Part shown: positions 1 to 11,031 of the stretch, piece after piece | Position numbering within the stretch: the stretch's first letter is position 1 | Layout: each line of letters starts with the position of its first letter | Assembly (NCBI GenBank): GCA_013397115.1 | Contig: VWZW01004108.1 | Location: 992,001-1,056,000 of the forward strand | DNA length: 64,000 nucleotides | DNA from: Edolisoma coerulescens | Taxonomy: Eukaryota; Chordata; Aves; Passeriformes; Campephagidae | Direction of reading: 5' to 3' | Made by a program: the position numbers and the translations under genes | Notes under the pieces: model-generated | Seen by the model: the letters and a program-made list of their open reading frames with translations, nothing else | Databases searched by the model: none | Told to the model about the DNA's origin: nothing

Positions 1-484
1 ATATAACTTTCTGAAGTTTGGTGAAGCCCTTGTATCTCACTGCTGCCTTATCACATTAGTTAAGCTTTTTTCTAATAGACAGCAATGCCCTATACCTAGC
101 AGCAGAGAATGAGGTTTCATTCTCTCCTTTCACAAACCATCACTCCCTAGAGCTGCAGCAAGCTAAATCACACTATCAGTGAACCCTTTGCAGTGCTATT
201 CAGTGGCAGAACAAATAGTATCCTGAAATATGTCTGGAAATGGGAATATATTCTCCCTATACCAACAGTTCGTGGGAGAGTCTGTGTGTCATCCTTATGA
301 GAGAATGCTTTTTCAAATCAATCTTTTGGGCTTGTATGACTTTTCTTTCAAAACTCACCAGTCACTCTGATACCAGAGTGGTTCTGTCTGTCTGGGACCA
401 AAGCATGGCCCAGTTTCTGAAATCAATGCCCTTCTCACCCTCCTCATGTGTGTAACTTGTTGCCATCTACTCTTCTTGTTACAG
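1..484 (+). other. Tail of the upstream TENM1 intron
   Basis: Non-coding sequence ending in the acceptor before exon 1 (ctcttcttgttacag at 470-484). No repeat or conserved-looking block was recognised. Open frames here are short and match nothing known to me. Confidence 0.85.
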
Positions 485-604
485 ACGGGCATGTGTCATC
501 CGAGGCCAGGTTGTAGCAATAGATGGAACACCTTTGGTTGGAGTGAATGTCAGTTTCCTGCACCACAATGAGTATGGATACACCATCAGTCGACAGGATG
601 GAAG
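485..604 (+). CDS. TENM1: TENM1 coding exon 1 of window (start of transthyretin-like domain)
   Basis: Internal exon of teneurin-1, a large single-pass type II synaptic adhesion protein whose extracellular part binds latrophilins and other teneurins. A pyrimidine-rich acceptor ending in ttacag precedes it and the donor is gtcagg (C at +3, weaker than consensus). The first base completes an Arg codon and the last two open a Ser codon, so the exon is entered after two codon bases and left after two. It encodes residues 1-41 of the visible fragment, beginning RRACVIRGQV, then DGTPLVGVNVSF and TISRQDG. This GTPLVGVNV..G pattern is typical of the transthyretin/carboxypeptidase-regulatory-like fold that follows the teneurin cysteine-rich region. 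One N-glycosylation sequon (NVS) is present. The EGF exons that should precede it lie upstream of the window. Confidence is high because the reading continues in phase into the next exon. Confidence 0.96.
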
Positions 605-2364
605 GTCAGGCTTTCATGTATGATCCTCCACTGGTTTAGATTTGTGTAGTTAAGGCCATCTGCCAACTTCTATTCATGTACAAAATTTCCATAGACATCA
701 CAGTTCATAGTGTGGCTTGAGGATGGCATTTGGCCTTCTGCTCTGGGAGCACAGTTGGTTGGAGCTCTCTGTAGTAAAGGGACCAAAGAAGAAAGAGAAG
801 AAAAAAAACCTGAGCTGCAACAAAATTACAGTGACATTCAAACTCCTGGAGTCAAAATGTGCCAGGTCTGCTGTAACAGTAGCTCCTTGACATTGGAATA
901 TTTTCACAAGTCAGGTTTTCCAGGAAACATCCTGTCTTCCCTCGTTTTTTTCTGTTGTTAAGTGTGAATCACCCAGGTATTTTATTAAGGTGTCAATGAA
1001 GTCAAATCCTTTAGTTGATCACCTGAGACACACCAAGAAAAGTGAGAACAGAGTCTTTCCAAAGACAAATGGTTAAATTGCTGTTCCATTACCAGCCCTG
1101 GCTTCCCCTTCTTCCCCAGCCTCTCAGGTCTGAGTCCATTTCTTAAAGACTGTTGAGGTTTCAATATATTCTATATTGCACTCCAGGGTTGGCAATCCAT
1201 TTGCAATAGGGTCATGATTTGCTCCTGAACTTCAATTAAGCTGTTAAGGGCAGTTTAAGACTTCATCTTCCTTGGCTGGATTGTGAATTACAAGAAATCT
1301 GAAGCTGTCTTCCAGCAGGGAAAAAGTGGTCCAATTTGTCACTGTTTCCACAATTATTTTTTTTTTGTTTGGCTTCGCCTATTTATAAAAGTAAGGAGTG
1401 TGCATATTTATTTCACCTTAGTTTATTGACTTTCAAATCGCACTACTGAAAGTTAGTAATTATCATTTCCTCCTTACGCTAGCCTGGATAAAGTTGTTGC
1501 ATTAAAATATGCTACCTGTATTTTGCTGTGAATTTAATGGGTGTCATTTGGGAAATGTGATGAGATATGCATAATTAAGTCTGACTTCTTATCACAGTTT
1601 GTTACCATCAAAAACCTCCATAATGAATGCATTCAGTAATACAGAGAGTGAAGTAGCTATTTACATAATACCTTGTGTTGCCTGTGGATGTCAGAAACTG
1701 TGGAAATTGAGACTGTATATCACACCTTATATGTCCCACTGTTTTGCAGCCCAGATATGCCAAAGGTTGTTCACAGTAGCTCCTGGAGGTTCACCCTCCT
1801 TGTGTTCAAGAGCTGACTCAGTTCTCAGTGCAGTGAATCGTCATCTTTCCCAAAAATTTCATGTCCTGTACATGGAGGTCTTATGCTCAGTGTGCTCAAC
1901 CTTTTCTGCTTGCTGCTTTTAGAAAAAGGGAAAGGGTTATGTTAATAGAGCTAAGGCCTAACAGGCTTTGAGCCTTCTTATTTTGCATGCTCTTCCTGCA
2001 TAGATGATGAGTGGCATCCTTTTTCTGGGATAGGAACTTCTTTTCATATAAACCAAAGCAACTGGGTTCACACTTTTGTTATGGATGACTCATTAATATT
2101 GATTCTAGTTGATAAATAGAGGGGAGAGAAGCCAAGTACCAGTGAAATTCTGTGCCTTGCTGTTGATGCATACCAGGAGAAAGCACACAGAGGTAAAGCT
2201 TCTTTGTGGATACCAAGGTGATGCAAGGAATGTACACTTGAATGGTTTCACATAGTAAATTAACAGCTGTAATAATGAACTTAAAGGGTTTTTTTGTGAT
2301 GCATTGAAAGATATGGTAATGTGATGAAAAAAAGAAAAAAAACAATTTGTTTTCTCTTTTCCAG
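605..2364 (+). other. TENM1 intron between exons 1 and 2
   Basis: 1760 nt, GT..AG. Ordinary AT-rich intron with short homopolymer runs (T-run near 1357-1365; A/T-rich near 2281-2345). I see no transposon and no gene. Confidence 0.85.
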
Positions 2365-2626
2365 TTTTGACCTTGTGGCTGTTGGAGGAATCTCTGTCAC
2401 TCTAGTTTTTGACAGATCTCCTTTCATATCTGAAAAAAGAACACTTTGGTTGCCTTGGAATAGATTTATCATTGTAGACAAAGTTGTAATGCAAAGAACA
2501 GAGTCGGACACACCATCTTGTGACATCAGTAGTTTTATCAGTCCAAATCCGATTGTACTCCCTTCCCCCTTGACAGCATTTGGAGGGTCCTGTCCTGAAA
2601 GAGGAACTGTTATTCCAGAACTACAG
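2365..2626 (+). CDS. TENM1: TENM1 coding exon 2 of window (rest of transthyretin-like domain)
   Basis: Exon of 262 nt, acceptor ctcttttccag, donor CAG|gtaatg. The first base completes Ser-41 and the exon ends on a full codon (Gln-128), so it leaves in phase 0. It encodes FDLVAVGGISVTLVFDRSPF, then LWLPWNRF, SCDISSFISPNPIVLPSPL and GSCPERGT. These features match the teneurin stretch joining the transthyretin-like sandwich to the FN-plug. The two Cys residues (in PSCDIS and GSCPE) are likely structural. GSCPERGT, rather than the SAAPGQN-like sequence of TENM2/3 or SCAEKG of TENM4, supports TENM1; this comparison is from memory of the family. No sequon is present. Reading frame is open throughout. 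Confidence 0.96.
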
Positions 2627-5173
2627 GTAATGAAAAGACTTGTAAATTAACAGTTTGTTCTGTTGCAGAACCAGGTTTAGACAATCTTTGAAGACAGTGA
2701 GCAGATAACTGCTGTGATGTCATTCACTTGGCAAATAGCACCAATGCATATCTGTTTAGTACTGTTTAACAAGATGTTGTTGTCTTTTTTCTTTCTTTAC
2801 TTTTTAATATTTAAAGGTGCTTTATTTCTTGCCTCCAAGTAGCATAAAGCATAAAGCATGAATTATTATTGAAACCCTGATTTGTTGATAGTGATGCACA
2901 AAACCATTCCTAGTTACAGATGAACAGTTCAACTTCCCAAACATCAGTGTGAGACATGATGCTTTGAACATTCCTAGTGATGTTTCATCCATTCACAGCT
3001 GTATGTCAGATTCTTGGGTTTTATTACTTTCTTTCCAAGGTAGAGCAATTTTAACATGATCTTTAGGACTTCTTTTTTAATTTAAATGTATTTTTTCTTG
3101 ACACTCCTTTAAGTGTTTAAAGTAATTTCTGATTAACCTTGTAATTAACTGTTCTTTTGCTTGGGACTTAAAAGAGGTTGTGAGAGTTGAACACCCAACA
3201 AAACACAGCTTGGGTCATATTAATAATGCCCTTAATTTTTAGTATTATTTTAGCAATCAGATTTTAAACAATAAGACCTCTTTTGGGTTCTCTTTTAACT
3301 TCACTGAGCAGACCTGGAAGATACTTCTGAGGCTACCTGTAGCCTAGTAAAAGTGTTTCTACTTTATTCGACATGTGAGAGACCTCTGCTTGAACTCAAT
3401 TATGTCTAAGCACCTCCATAACTATTATCATGCTTCATCCAGTTGATGGTCATAGCATTGCTTCACAGAATGTACTAAGTGAAACTAATGAACATAAATT
3501 AAGAATAACTGCTGCACACCAGTAAGAAAAAACTGGGTCACCGTGCTCCACATGAGGTATGCCTGGGTCTTCTTTGAACAGCAGGGTACCCAAAGATGCA
3601 GTCTACTCAGAAACTGCTCCCCAGTTCTTTCTTCTTCATTTTTGGGTTTGGCTTTTTTTTTTTGTCATTGGAGGTTTCTTAGAGTGTTGAGTTTCATTGT
3701 ACGGTTCTGGGAATTGAGCAAAAAGTAACTGAGAATAATAGGAGACAGAGATATATTAGCATGTATTAATGCATGAATATTTCTTCCTGATTTTCTATTA
3801 AAAAATGAGAAGGAATGTCAGATGTATGACAGAGAGGGCAGCTGGGATGTCAGCAGGAAAGAAGGGGAACACTGCAAATCAGGAACAATAAAGGGAGCAG
3901 GATTTCCCTGGCAACACTACATTTCATATGTTGAAACGACAAGTGCTGGCAGGCCTCCAGCTGTACTGCAGCAATGCTGTGACAGTGATGCTGTTGCAGT
4001 GTGTAAATAAAATTGGTTGAAAGTGAAGTAATCTATTGTTAGACAAGGAAAATTTTAAAAATGGTAAATATAAACAAAAGTTTGTATTTTTCCAAGCATG
4101 ATGAATTTAACACTGTGACAGGTTGATTCATTAGTACAGAAATGCACTAACATCATTAACCTTATTAACCACAGTCTGGTTTTCAGGTGGCTTTTGAGTG
4201 ACTGTGGTAGCATCCTCCAAGAAGCCATTCTCATCTCTTGCCTGCTCTTCCTCACAGTCTGTCCCAGAACAGCTCTTTTCTCTCAGGGGACCACAAAAGC
4301 TAAATCCCTTTTTGTAGCTCCAAGGCCCACATCATTCAAAAGGTCAAGGCCAAATTTCTTTTTTCCCCTGACAAGCTCATAGCCTTTGCAGTCCTTCTAG
4401 TTGCTGAGGGCCTATCTCCATGGCAGTGGGAATTGATACCACCCCGCAGTGGGCATATCCAAGCTAGCTTTAATCCAAGTGGTTCAGACAGCAGTACTGA
4501 CAGCAGGCCTGTGGGATTTGAGTTCACTTGCACTCCCTGGGGACTTACCTGTGAGTGAGATGACTCTGATGCTCAGGCCGTTTCATCCTCACTGCTGTGT
4601 GTCCCCAGTTAGCTTGTTAGGTTCCTAATGGTGCTCCTTCGTACACCGTGCCCCTTCTTGCTGGAGCTTGGCCTAACTGCACAGACAGTTTAGCAGGAAG
4701 ATTTGTTTTCTTTCTTCACATTCCCCAAGTTCAAGTTATTGCCTCCAAAGCGGGATAGCATCTTCACATACAATGTATGTGATAGAAGGTGTGTGTATAT
4801 TTAAAACAATTTTAATTGTATTCCAGTTAAGAACACTTGTTAAGTAAACCAAGTAATAAAGACAAAGCTGCGGAGCATGTGTAAGAATATGTGCACAGAT
4901 GCAGTATTTGCTCCCCAGTAGATAAGAGTAAAGCATCAGAGGAAGAGGCTCTTTATCAAACAAACAGCCTGCCATCCAGTAAGTTGACCAAGCAGCGCCT
5001 GATGTTGGACATTTTGTCATGTGCCCAAGTACTGCATTGCTGAAACGAACCCAGTTGTTTCAGTGATGCTCTGTTCACATCATAATTGTGAACATAAAAT
5101 AATTACCTGCTCTTACTATTATAATTTTGCATTTTTCTTGGCTATAGATATAACAATGTGGTTTTTTTCCAAG
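2627..5173 (+). other. TENM1 intron between exons 2 and 3
   Basis: 2547 nt, GT..AG. Contains AT-rich stretches (about 3030-3260) and a T-rich run near 3650-3665. Nothing else recognised. Confidence 0.85.
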
Positions 5174-5441
5174 GTGGTCCAAGAGGAAATCGCAATTCCT
5201 TCAAGTTTTGTGAAGCTCAGTTATCTCAGTAGTCGGACACCGGGATATAAAACTTTGCTGCGCATTATTTTGACACACACAACCATCCCTTCTGGAATGG
5301 CAAAAGTCCATCTGATAGTTGCTGTAGAAGGTCGTCTGCTTCAGAAATGGTTTCCTGCTGCAGCCAATTTGGTGTACACATTCGCCTGGAATAAGACAGA
5401 TATATATGGACAGAAGGTTTCTGGTCTGGCTGAGGCAATGG
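5174..5441 (+). CDS. TENM1: TENM1 coding exon 3 of window (FN-plug)
   Basis: Exon of 268 nt after a T-rich acceptor (gtttttttccaag), donor ATGG|gtatgt; enters in phase 0 and leaves one base into a Val codon. It encodes residues 129-217: VVQEEIAIPSSFVKLSYLSS, RTPGYKTLLRI, VHLIVAVEGRLLQKWFPAA and YTFAWNKTDIYGQKV. This is the FN-plug region, an immunoglobulin/fibronectin-like fold that plugs the bottom of the YD barrel in teneurin structures. KWFPAA and AWNKTDIYGQ are strongly conserved in vertebrate teneurin-1. NKT is an N-glycosylation sequon. An upstream in-frame intronic ATG stretch is open for about 50 codons before the acceptor, but the family alignment starts at VVQEE, so it is not taken as coding. 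Confidence 0.97.
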
Positions 5442-8400
5442 GTATGTAGATTTACTTTGATGTAAGCACAAGCACTCACACACATCAAGCGAGGAAAATA
5501 CGACAAATTAATTTTTTTGCTGCTCCTACATTCTTTTAAATCAAATGCCTCTTTAGCTAAAGTTACTGAAGTGACTTGTATGATTTCCTAAGAACATTTA
5601 TTTTCTTGTTCTTCCAATGTCATCTTTCTAATTTAATCAATTTGAAAATTCCCTTTTCCCTCAGAGAATGGTTATGTACTAACGGCATTATATTCAGTGT
5701 CTCTGTTTTTGAATGTTACTTTGAATATGACCTTTGGTGTGTCATTGTTTCTGTCATTTTTTGGCTGTGACATTTAAAATGTCATTTCTGCTTAGGGTTT
5801 ACAAAATTCTAACTTTTGGGCATCCTTTCTTACTACATTTCATGTCTCCAACAGTTAAAACTAATTGATTTGTTGTTTAAAGATGTTTATCCACAAATCA
5901 TCATGTTTCATAGGCTTTGTTCAGCAAGCAGCACAGGCTGTTCTAAGAATTGCTATAGAAGTGCTGTCTGTGCAAATACATTTTATTTAGCCAGCGGTTT
6001 TTTTTTCATTAATTTCCTGATTTGTTTTTTTAAGGGCTTTCTATTTTTTAATTTAATTTTGATGTTGTGTTGTTTAATGGACTAATAGATGCTTTGTATT
6101 AGAATTACTTACTTTACAAGCAAAGCTTAGTATTGTGAATCAACCCCATTCGCTTCCGTAGCAGTTCTGTTTCCTTTTTACGTCAGGGCAATAATCACCA
6201 GCAGCACTGGCAGATCAGGCTGTAAGGCAAGAGTAGCAAGGGCGACACAGAGCCGTGCACCCTCGCAAGGAATATGCCTCATTCCATACCTGAAAATGCA
6301 GTTCTGAGGGGCAGCCAGGAGCTTCCTTCAGGATCTGTTGTGTTGTCCATGCAGGCAGAGTGCCTGCAGAGTGGCCTGTGCAGAGCCAAAAGGTGCCAGC
6401 CAGGCTCTTCAGCTCCCAGAGCCTCTGGTGCGTGATGCTGTTCCTGTGTGCTCCCAGACAGGTGGTCTGGGAGGCGGCTGTGTGGGGAGGCAGTGGAGAA
6501 AAGGAGGATTATAGCATTTTCCTGGTCATTTCTTCCCTGAGAATGATGCAAGCGTAGACAGACATGGATGTCCATGATGGGTTATGAGACCAAAATGTGG
6601 AGTATGATTATGTAATGCAATACACAAAGGAAAATGTCAGACAAGAAGCTTTTCCCAGAGCTGTGGTCCTACTGTCTCCTTCAACGCACACAACAGGGGC
6701 TGCCACCTGCAGGGACATTCCCACGTTCTCTCCTTACCCGTGGGCCACCGCTCACATTCATTTGATCGTGAAATGAGCCAGATCAGGAACAAATTCAGCT
6801 GAAAACTGGAGCAACCAAGAAATAAGTGATACATTTTTGGCTTCATTAGTTTCCTGATCTGCTATGAATGCTCATGCAGAAGCTCAGGTCTTCTCATTCC
6901 AGCTGTAGCTCATGCATTGCATTGACCTAAAGAAATCCAAACTCCACCCTTGGTACAAGGTCTCCAGAGCTGCTGCATCATCTCCCCTTTCTGGATCTGA
7001 TCTTCCACTTCTGGCTCACATCTGAAGAAGGATGGGCAACTTTTTGCTGGGGTCAGTCAGGTGCTAGCACTGACACTAGAGTTCAGAACACCTCAGGTGT
7101 GGTGTGTGGCAAGGAGCAGCAGTGCCCTTCTCAGCCTCTTGAGATACAGGAGACCTTGTGGAGGGGCAGATCCAGCCTCGTCCTGTTGCTAATACCAGTT
7201 CCTGTTTGTTTTTGCAGTGAGGGAAGGTATTAAGTGAGTTCTTGGCACATATTTGTCCAAATCCAGAAGTAAAAAAATACTCCAGTTTGCCCTTCAGTGC
7301 TCCCATGGCTGATCAGGCAGGACCAAGTGGGTCACAGGTGCCACCTGGGGCTTTCCTCAGCATGGCTACATGTGCCCTGTGTCCAGAGGCTGTCACTTAT
7401 GTGTTTGAGAGGGAACAGTTAACTACACTGCTCCCACTGCATCATTTAAGAGTCCTCTAATGATTGTGAAGTCCATATCCAGACTTTAAAACATTTTAAT
7501 TCAAATACATAATATCTCATGAAATGATACTGTAGTTAGTTTTCCAAATTAAGAGTAGATGAGCTTAATGTGTTTAAATATGAATAAAGCTTACACAATA
7601 GTGCTGGATAAAAACTTATAAATTATTTAATTGGTGCTTATTTTTTTAAATTCTTTTCCTTAAAGTTTAGGTTAATTATGCTTCTTTCAAAATAGAAGCA
7701 AAAATCTTGATATTTTAAGTGCATTACTAGCATGCTTTGTTAGATTCCAATAAAGCTTTATTTAATTTGACACACTGTAGTTACTCAGGGACCTTTATCT
7801 GCATCCATTATATGAATTTTTGTCAAAATAATTTCCTCTGCCAGTATATTACCAATATTTAATAATGCATTCTATTCAGTTTTCATTTTAATTAAATTAA
7901 ATTGGAGCAGGTTGAAGTCCTGGAACTCAGGATTATAACCATCTGCTTTTGGTTTTCTAAATACTATAAACATCTATATTTTTCTTCAGGGTTATTGACA
8001 GCACTGATCACATAACCAGTTAAAGAAAACAAGACTTTCTGAGCATATTTCCACATGCAAATGGTTCTGTTTAAACTTGTTGGAGAAATGTTTGCTGGCA
8101 TGTGTCCAGTCCCCAAGCTCCTCACAAGAGGCCATTTTCTCAGAGTAACAACTGAGATGACAAAGCAGCATTTTTTTGTTCTGAATAAATAAGCATCATG
8201 TGGACGTTGACTCACAAAAGCTTGGGGGTAAAGTCTATATCCCCTTGTAATCTAACACAAGAAAAGGATTTCAGTCAAATCCTCAATAAATGCTCCTGTG
8301 CAACTCCATACAAGCAAGCCCCTGCATCCCACACAGCAGCACTGAGGGGTGTGCAAGGATGAACCCTCTTGGGGGTGAGCGTATACCAGCTCTCCAACAG

Positions 8401-10887
8401 CCCTACCTGGTGCTGTGGTTGAGTACATTTTATTCATTGTTCAAAGAAGATTGATGCAGATACGTACAAATATCTCAGGGAAGCTTAAAATAGAGGTTAC
8501 TGTCCTCGTTAATCGTGTCTTTTATTTCTTACCTGTATTTTGACAACAGCCCTTAAGCTGTAGGTCTAGCACCGATTATCCTTCTCAATAGTTATATGAA
8601 AAGAATTGGGTTTTGGTACAGTTGATCAGTAGGTCTTTTGAAATCGATTTTGAGACTGCAAAGAACTGTACTTGCTGACTCAATGTCTAAAACCATAGTC
8701 ACTAAAGTTCACATTCACACTATGAAATCTCAGTCACCTCAAAAAAGTGCTATAAATTAATTGGATCAGAAAGTAACAACCCACAATGAGGGCAAGCTGA
8801 CAGAGATTTTAATTTCACTTACAAAATTACATTTTTCAAAACCTGCCCGTAACAAAATACTTACTTCTCAAGTGGCACTGTAATCATCCTGTTGACTTTA
8901 CCAATATTATGCTTTGCCTTGATTACTTTGCATGCAAAATGACTGATAGGAAATTTTCATGGATGGTGCAGCAGGACTTCCAGTTAGATGGCTCAGGAGA
9001 CCCACTTTAAGATCACATAGATACTTCTTTTTGGAGCATAGGTGTCTTTCATAAATGTGGGTAAGTTTGCATAGAAGCCTGGTTGTAGACACACACAAAG
9101 TGAGTATGTGTCCATATGTCTCTCACTGATGAGAGACGACAAAAAGGCAGCTCTGCACAGTAACTGTGAGAGCAGGGAACAGTGAACTTCTAAGAAAGGG
9201 GGTGATAACCTCGGGAGGTTATTTGGCTGCTCAGAAACATCAGCTGTAGGCGGGGAATACTGACGCTTTACGGGGTTAGCTCCAGCCCTGGTAGCGATGT
9301 CCCAGCGGATCCACGGGCCCGGGTTCCAGACGCTGTGGATTGTTGTGCCTCCCTGGCCCAGCTCTCAGCACGGGCGCTCCCGGCAGCTGATGCCCTGTCC
9401 TGGGGGTCCCTAACGGGTCACTGAGCCAGGCTGAGGGGCTGCATTTCAGGGCTTTGCTCTTTCCAAGCACACACAGCTGACCCGGGACTGAACGTGTTAA
9501 GCGCATGACTGGAGGAAAGATGTTAATGTGTAGGTGGCAAATGTGAGGTTGCTTCACAGGAAAAATCTGCCCTTTATCTTCTCTCTGCATTAACACCTAG
9601 AAAATAGTGCGTTCGGTTACTGAACCTTTATGACTCATCCCAGCACAGGATGTGGCTGTTCTGGAAGTTCCATGCCCTTACTTGGGCTCTCAGCTCAGGG
9701 CGGTGCCCAGAAGCTTTGCTGGTGTTGGTTGTAAGAGCTCCTGTAACAGAAGAATTGGACAAAGTGGCTGCTGGACCCTCAAACTGAAACCTGTAATGTT
9801 GGAAACATACAACATTTACAGTACTTAAGGAGATGTGATTTTTACAAGTCAGAATTAAGCTGCAAAAACAGGCTCTTTCTGCTAAAATGGTGAAGCTGTT
9901 ACTGTAAGGAAAAGCTTTCAGTTTGCCATAAAACATTTATCTTACAAACACAAATACTCCCTGTTGGAGCTGGTCAAAATATTTTGATTCTATACCATAA
10001 TGGAATTTAGGTGGTGTTAAAAGTATTCATGGTTTAAGTAAAATATGCCTAAAGCTGTTACACTGAAAAAGGGAAAAGAAACTATTAAAAATGTTTAATA
10101 TTTTTTAAATTTTGTATCTTAAAATATTTCTTAAAACATTTTTATTTTGGGAATTATTGAACCATTTCAATATTTCCTAGATCAAATTACGGGATTTGGT
10201 TTAAAAATAATATTCTTCATTTATGAATGAGTTTCACTGAAATCTAGTAAATTTAGAGGTAAATTTTTTTTTTTTGAAAGGTTGGTATATTAGAGATATC
10301 AAAACTTTTGAATTTTTTTTGTTTGTTTGTTTTAAGGGAGTACTAAAGGAAAAGGATTTAATCAATTTGAGTTCCCCAAGACCCACCATCCTTAGGGTAA
10401 TTTAAGATTTTTCATCAGGTATTTTGGTAATGTGCAAGCCTGTTAAGATAAATGTGTAATTCTAGAAATTTTCAGCTTGTCAATCCATTTCTGCCTAACT
10501 ATAATTTTTAAAGTCAGCAAACAAATTAAAACCAATTTGTTTTAGCATGGATTCTTTTCTATTTAAGCTGGTTTTCAGGTAATTAGCAGAAATGCAATAA
10601 ACAATCAAGTCAGGAGTCATTGGAGGAGATTTATAATCTTATGAAATCCATAACTGATACCACAGACAATTTTCTGCTTTGAAGCAGTAGTAACTATAGC
10701 TGTAATAACATACTAATCTCTTAAAACCCTTTTTTCAAAAAAATACCATTCAACAATAGCAATCAGCCAGAGGAAAATTAGTGGCATCATTACTTGACAG
10801 ATGAATATCAAAACCTGGAATGAAAAACTGCCTAGCAGTTTACAGAGAAAAAGGTAGACTGAGAGATCTTTAATTATTTGTTTCCAG
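5442..10887 (+). other. TENM1 intron between exons 3 and 4
   Basis: 5446 nt, GT..AG. Holds a strongly AT-rich, low-repeat block (about 7480-7900), a small CpG-rich patch (9241-9510, listed separately) and a second AT-rich block (about 10000-10350). No transposon was recognised. Confidence 0.85.
9241..9510. promoter_or_regulatory. Small CpG-rich patch inside intron
   Basis: Twelve CpG dinucleotides lie within 9241-9420 and three more by 9510, in an otherwise CpG-poor AT-rich intron. Examples are gcgatg, agcgga, acgggcccgggt and gggcgctcccgg. It could be an intragenic regulatory element or alternative promoter, or merely an older GC-rich insertion. No TATA or clear transcription start was identified. 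Confidence 0.35.
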
Positions 10888-11031
10888 TGTCGGTGGGATA
10901 TGAATATGAAACATGTCCTGATTTTATTCTGTGGGAGAAGAGAACAGTAATCCTTCAAGGCTTTGAAATGGATGCTTCAAATCTGGGCGGCTGGTCTATA
11001 AACAAACACCATGTATTAAATCCACAAAGTG
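10888..11031 (+). CDS. TENM1: TENM1 coding exon 4 of window (end of FN-plug, link to propeller)
   Basis: Exon of 144 nt, acceptor ttatttgtttccag, strong donor GTG|gtaagt. The first two bases complete Val-218 and the last base opens Gly-266. It encodes SVGYEYETCPDFILWEKRTV, LQGFEMDASNLGGWSINKHH and VLNPQSG. LQG(F/Y)E.D.S.LGGWS..KHH is a teneurin signature segment leading from the FN-plug into the NHL propeller. It contains one cysteine and no sequon. The preceding 5.4-kb intron and following 4.6-kb intron isolate it, but phase and family sequence tie it to its neighbours. Confidence 0.97.

Noticed and set aside
5021..5173. In-frame open stretch before exon 3 as an extended exon or alternative start
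   Set aside because: The translation does not resemble teneurin, and the acceptor at 5172-5173 gives the known VVQEE start.
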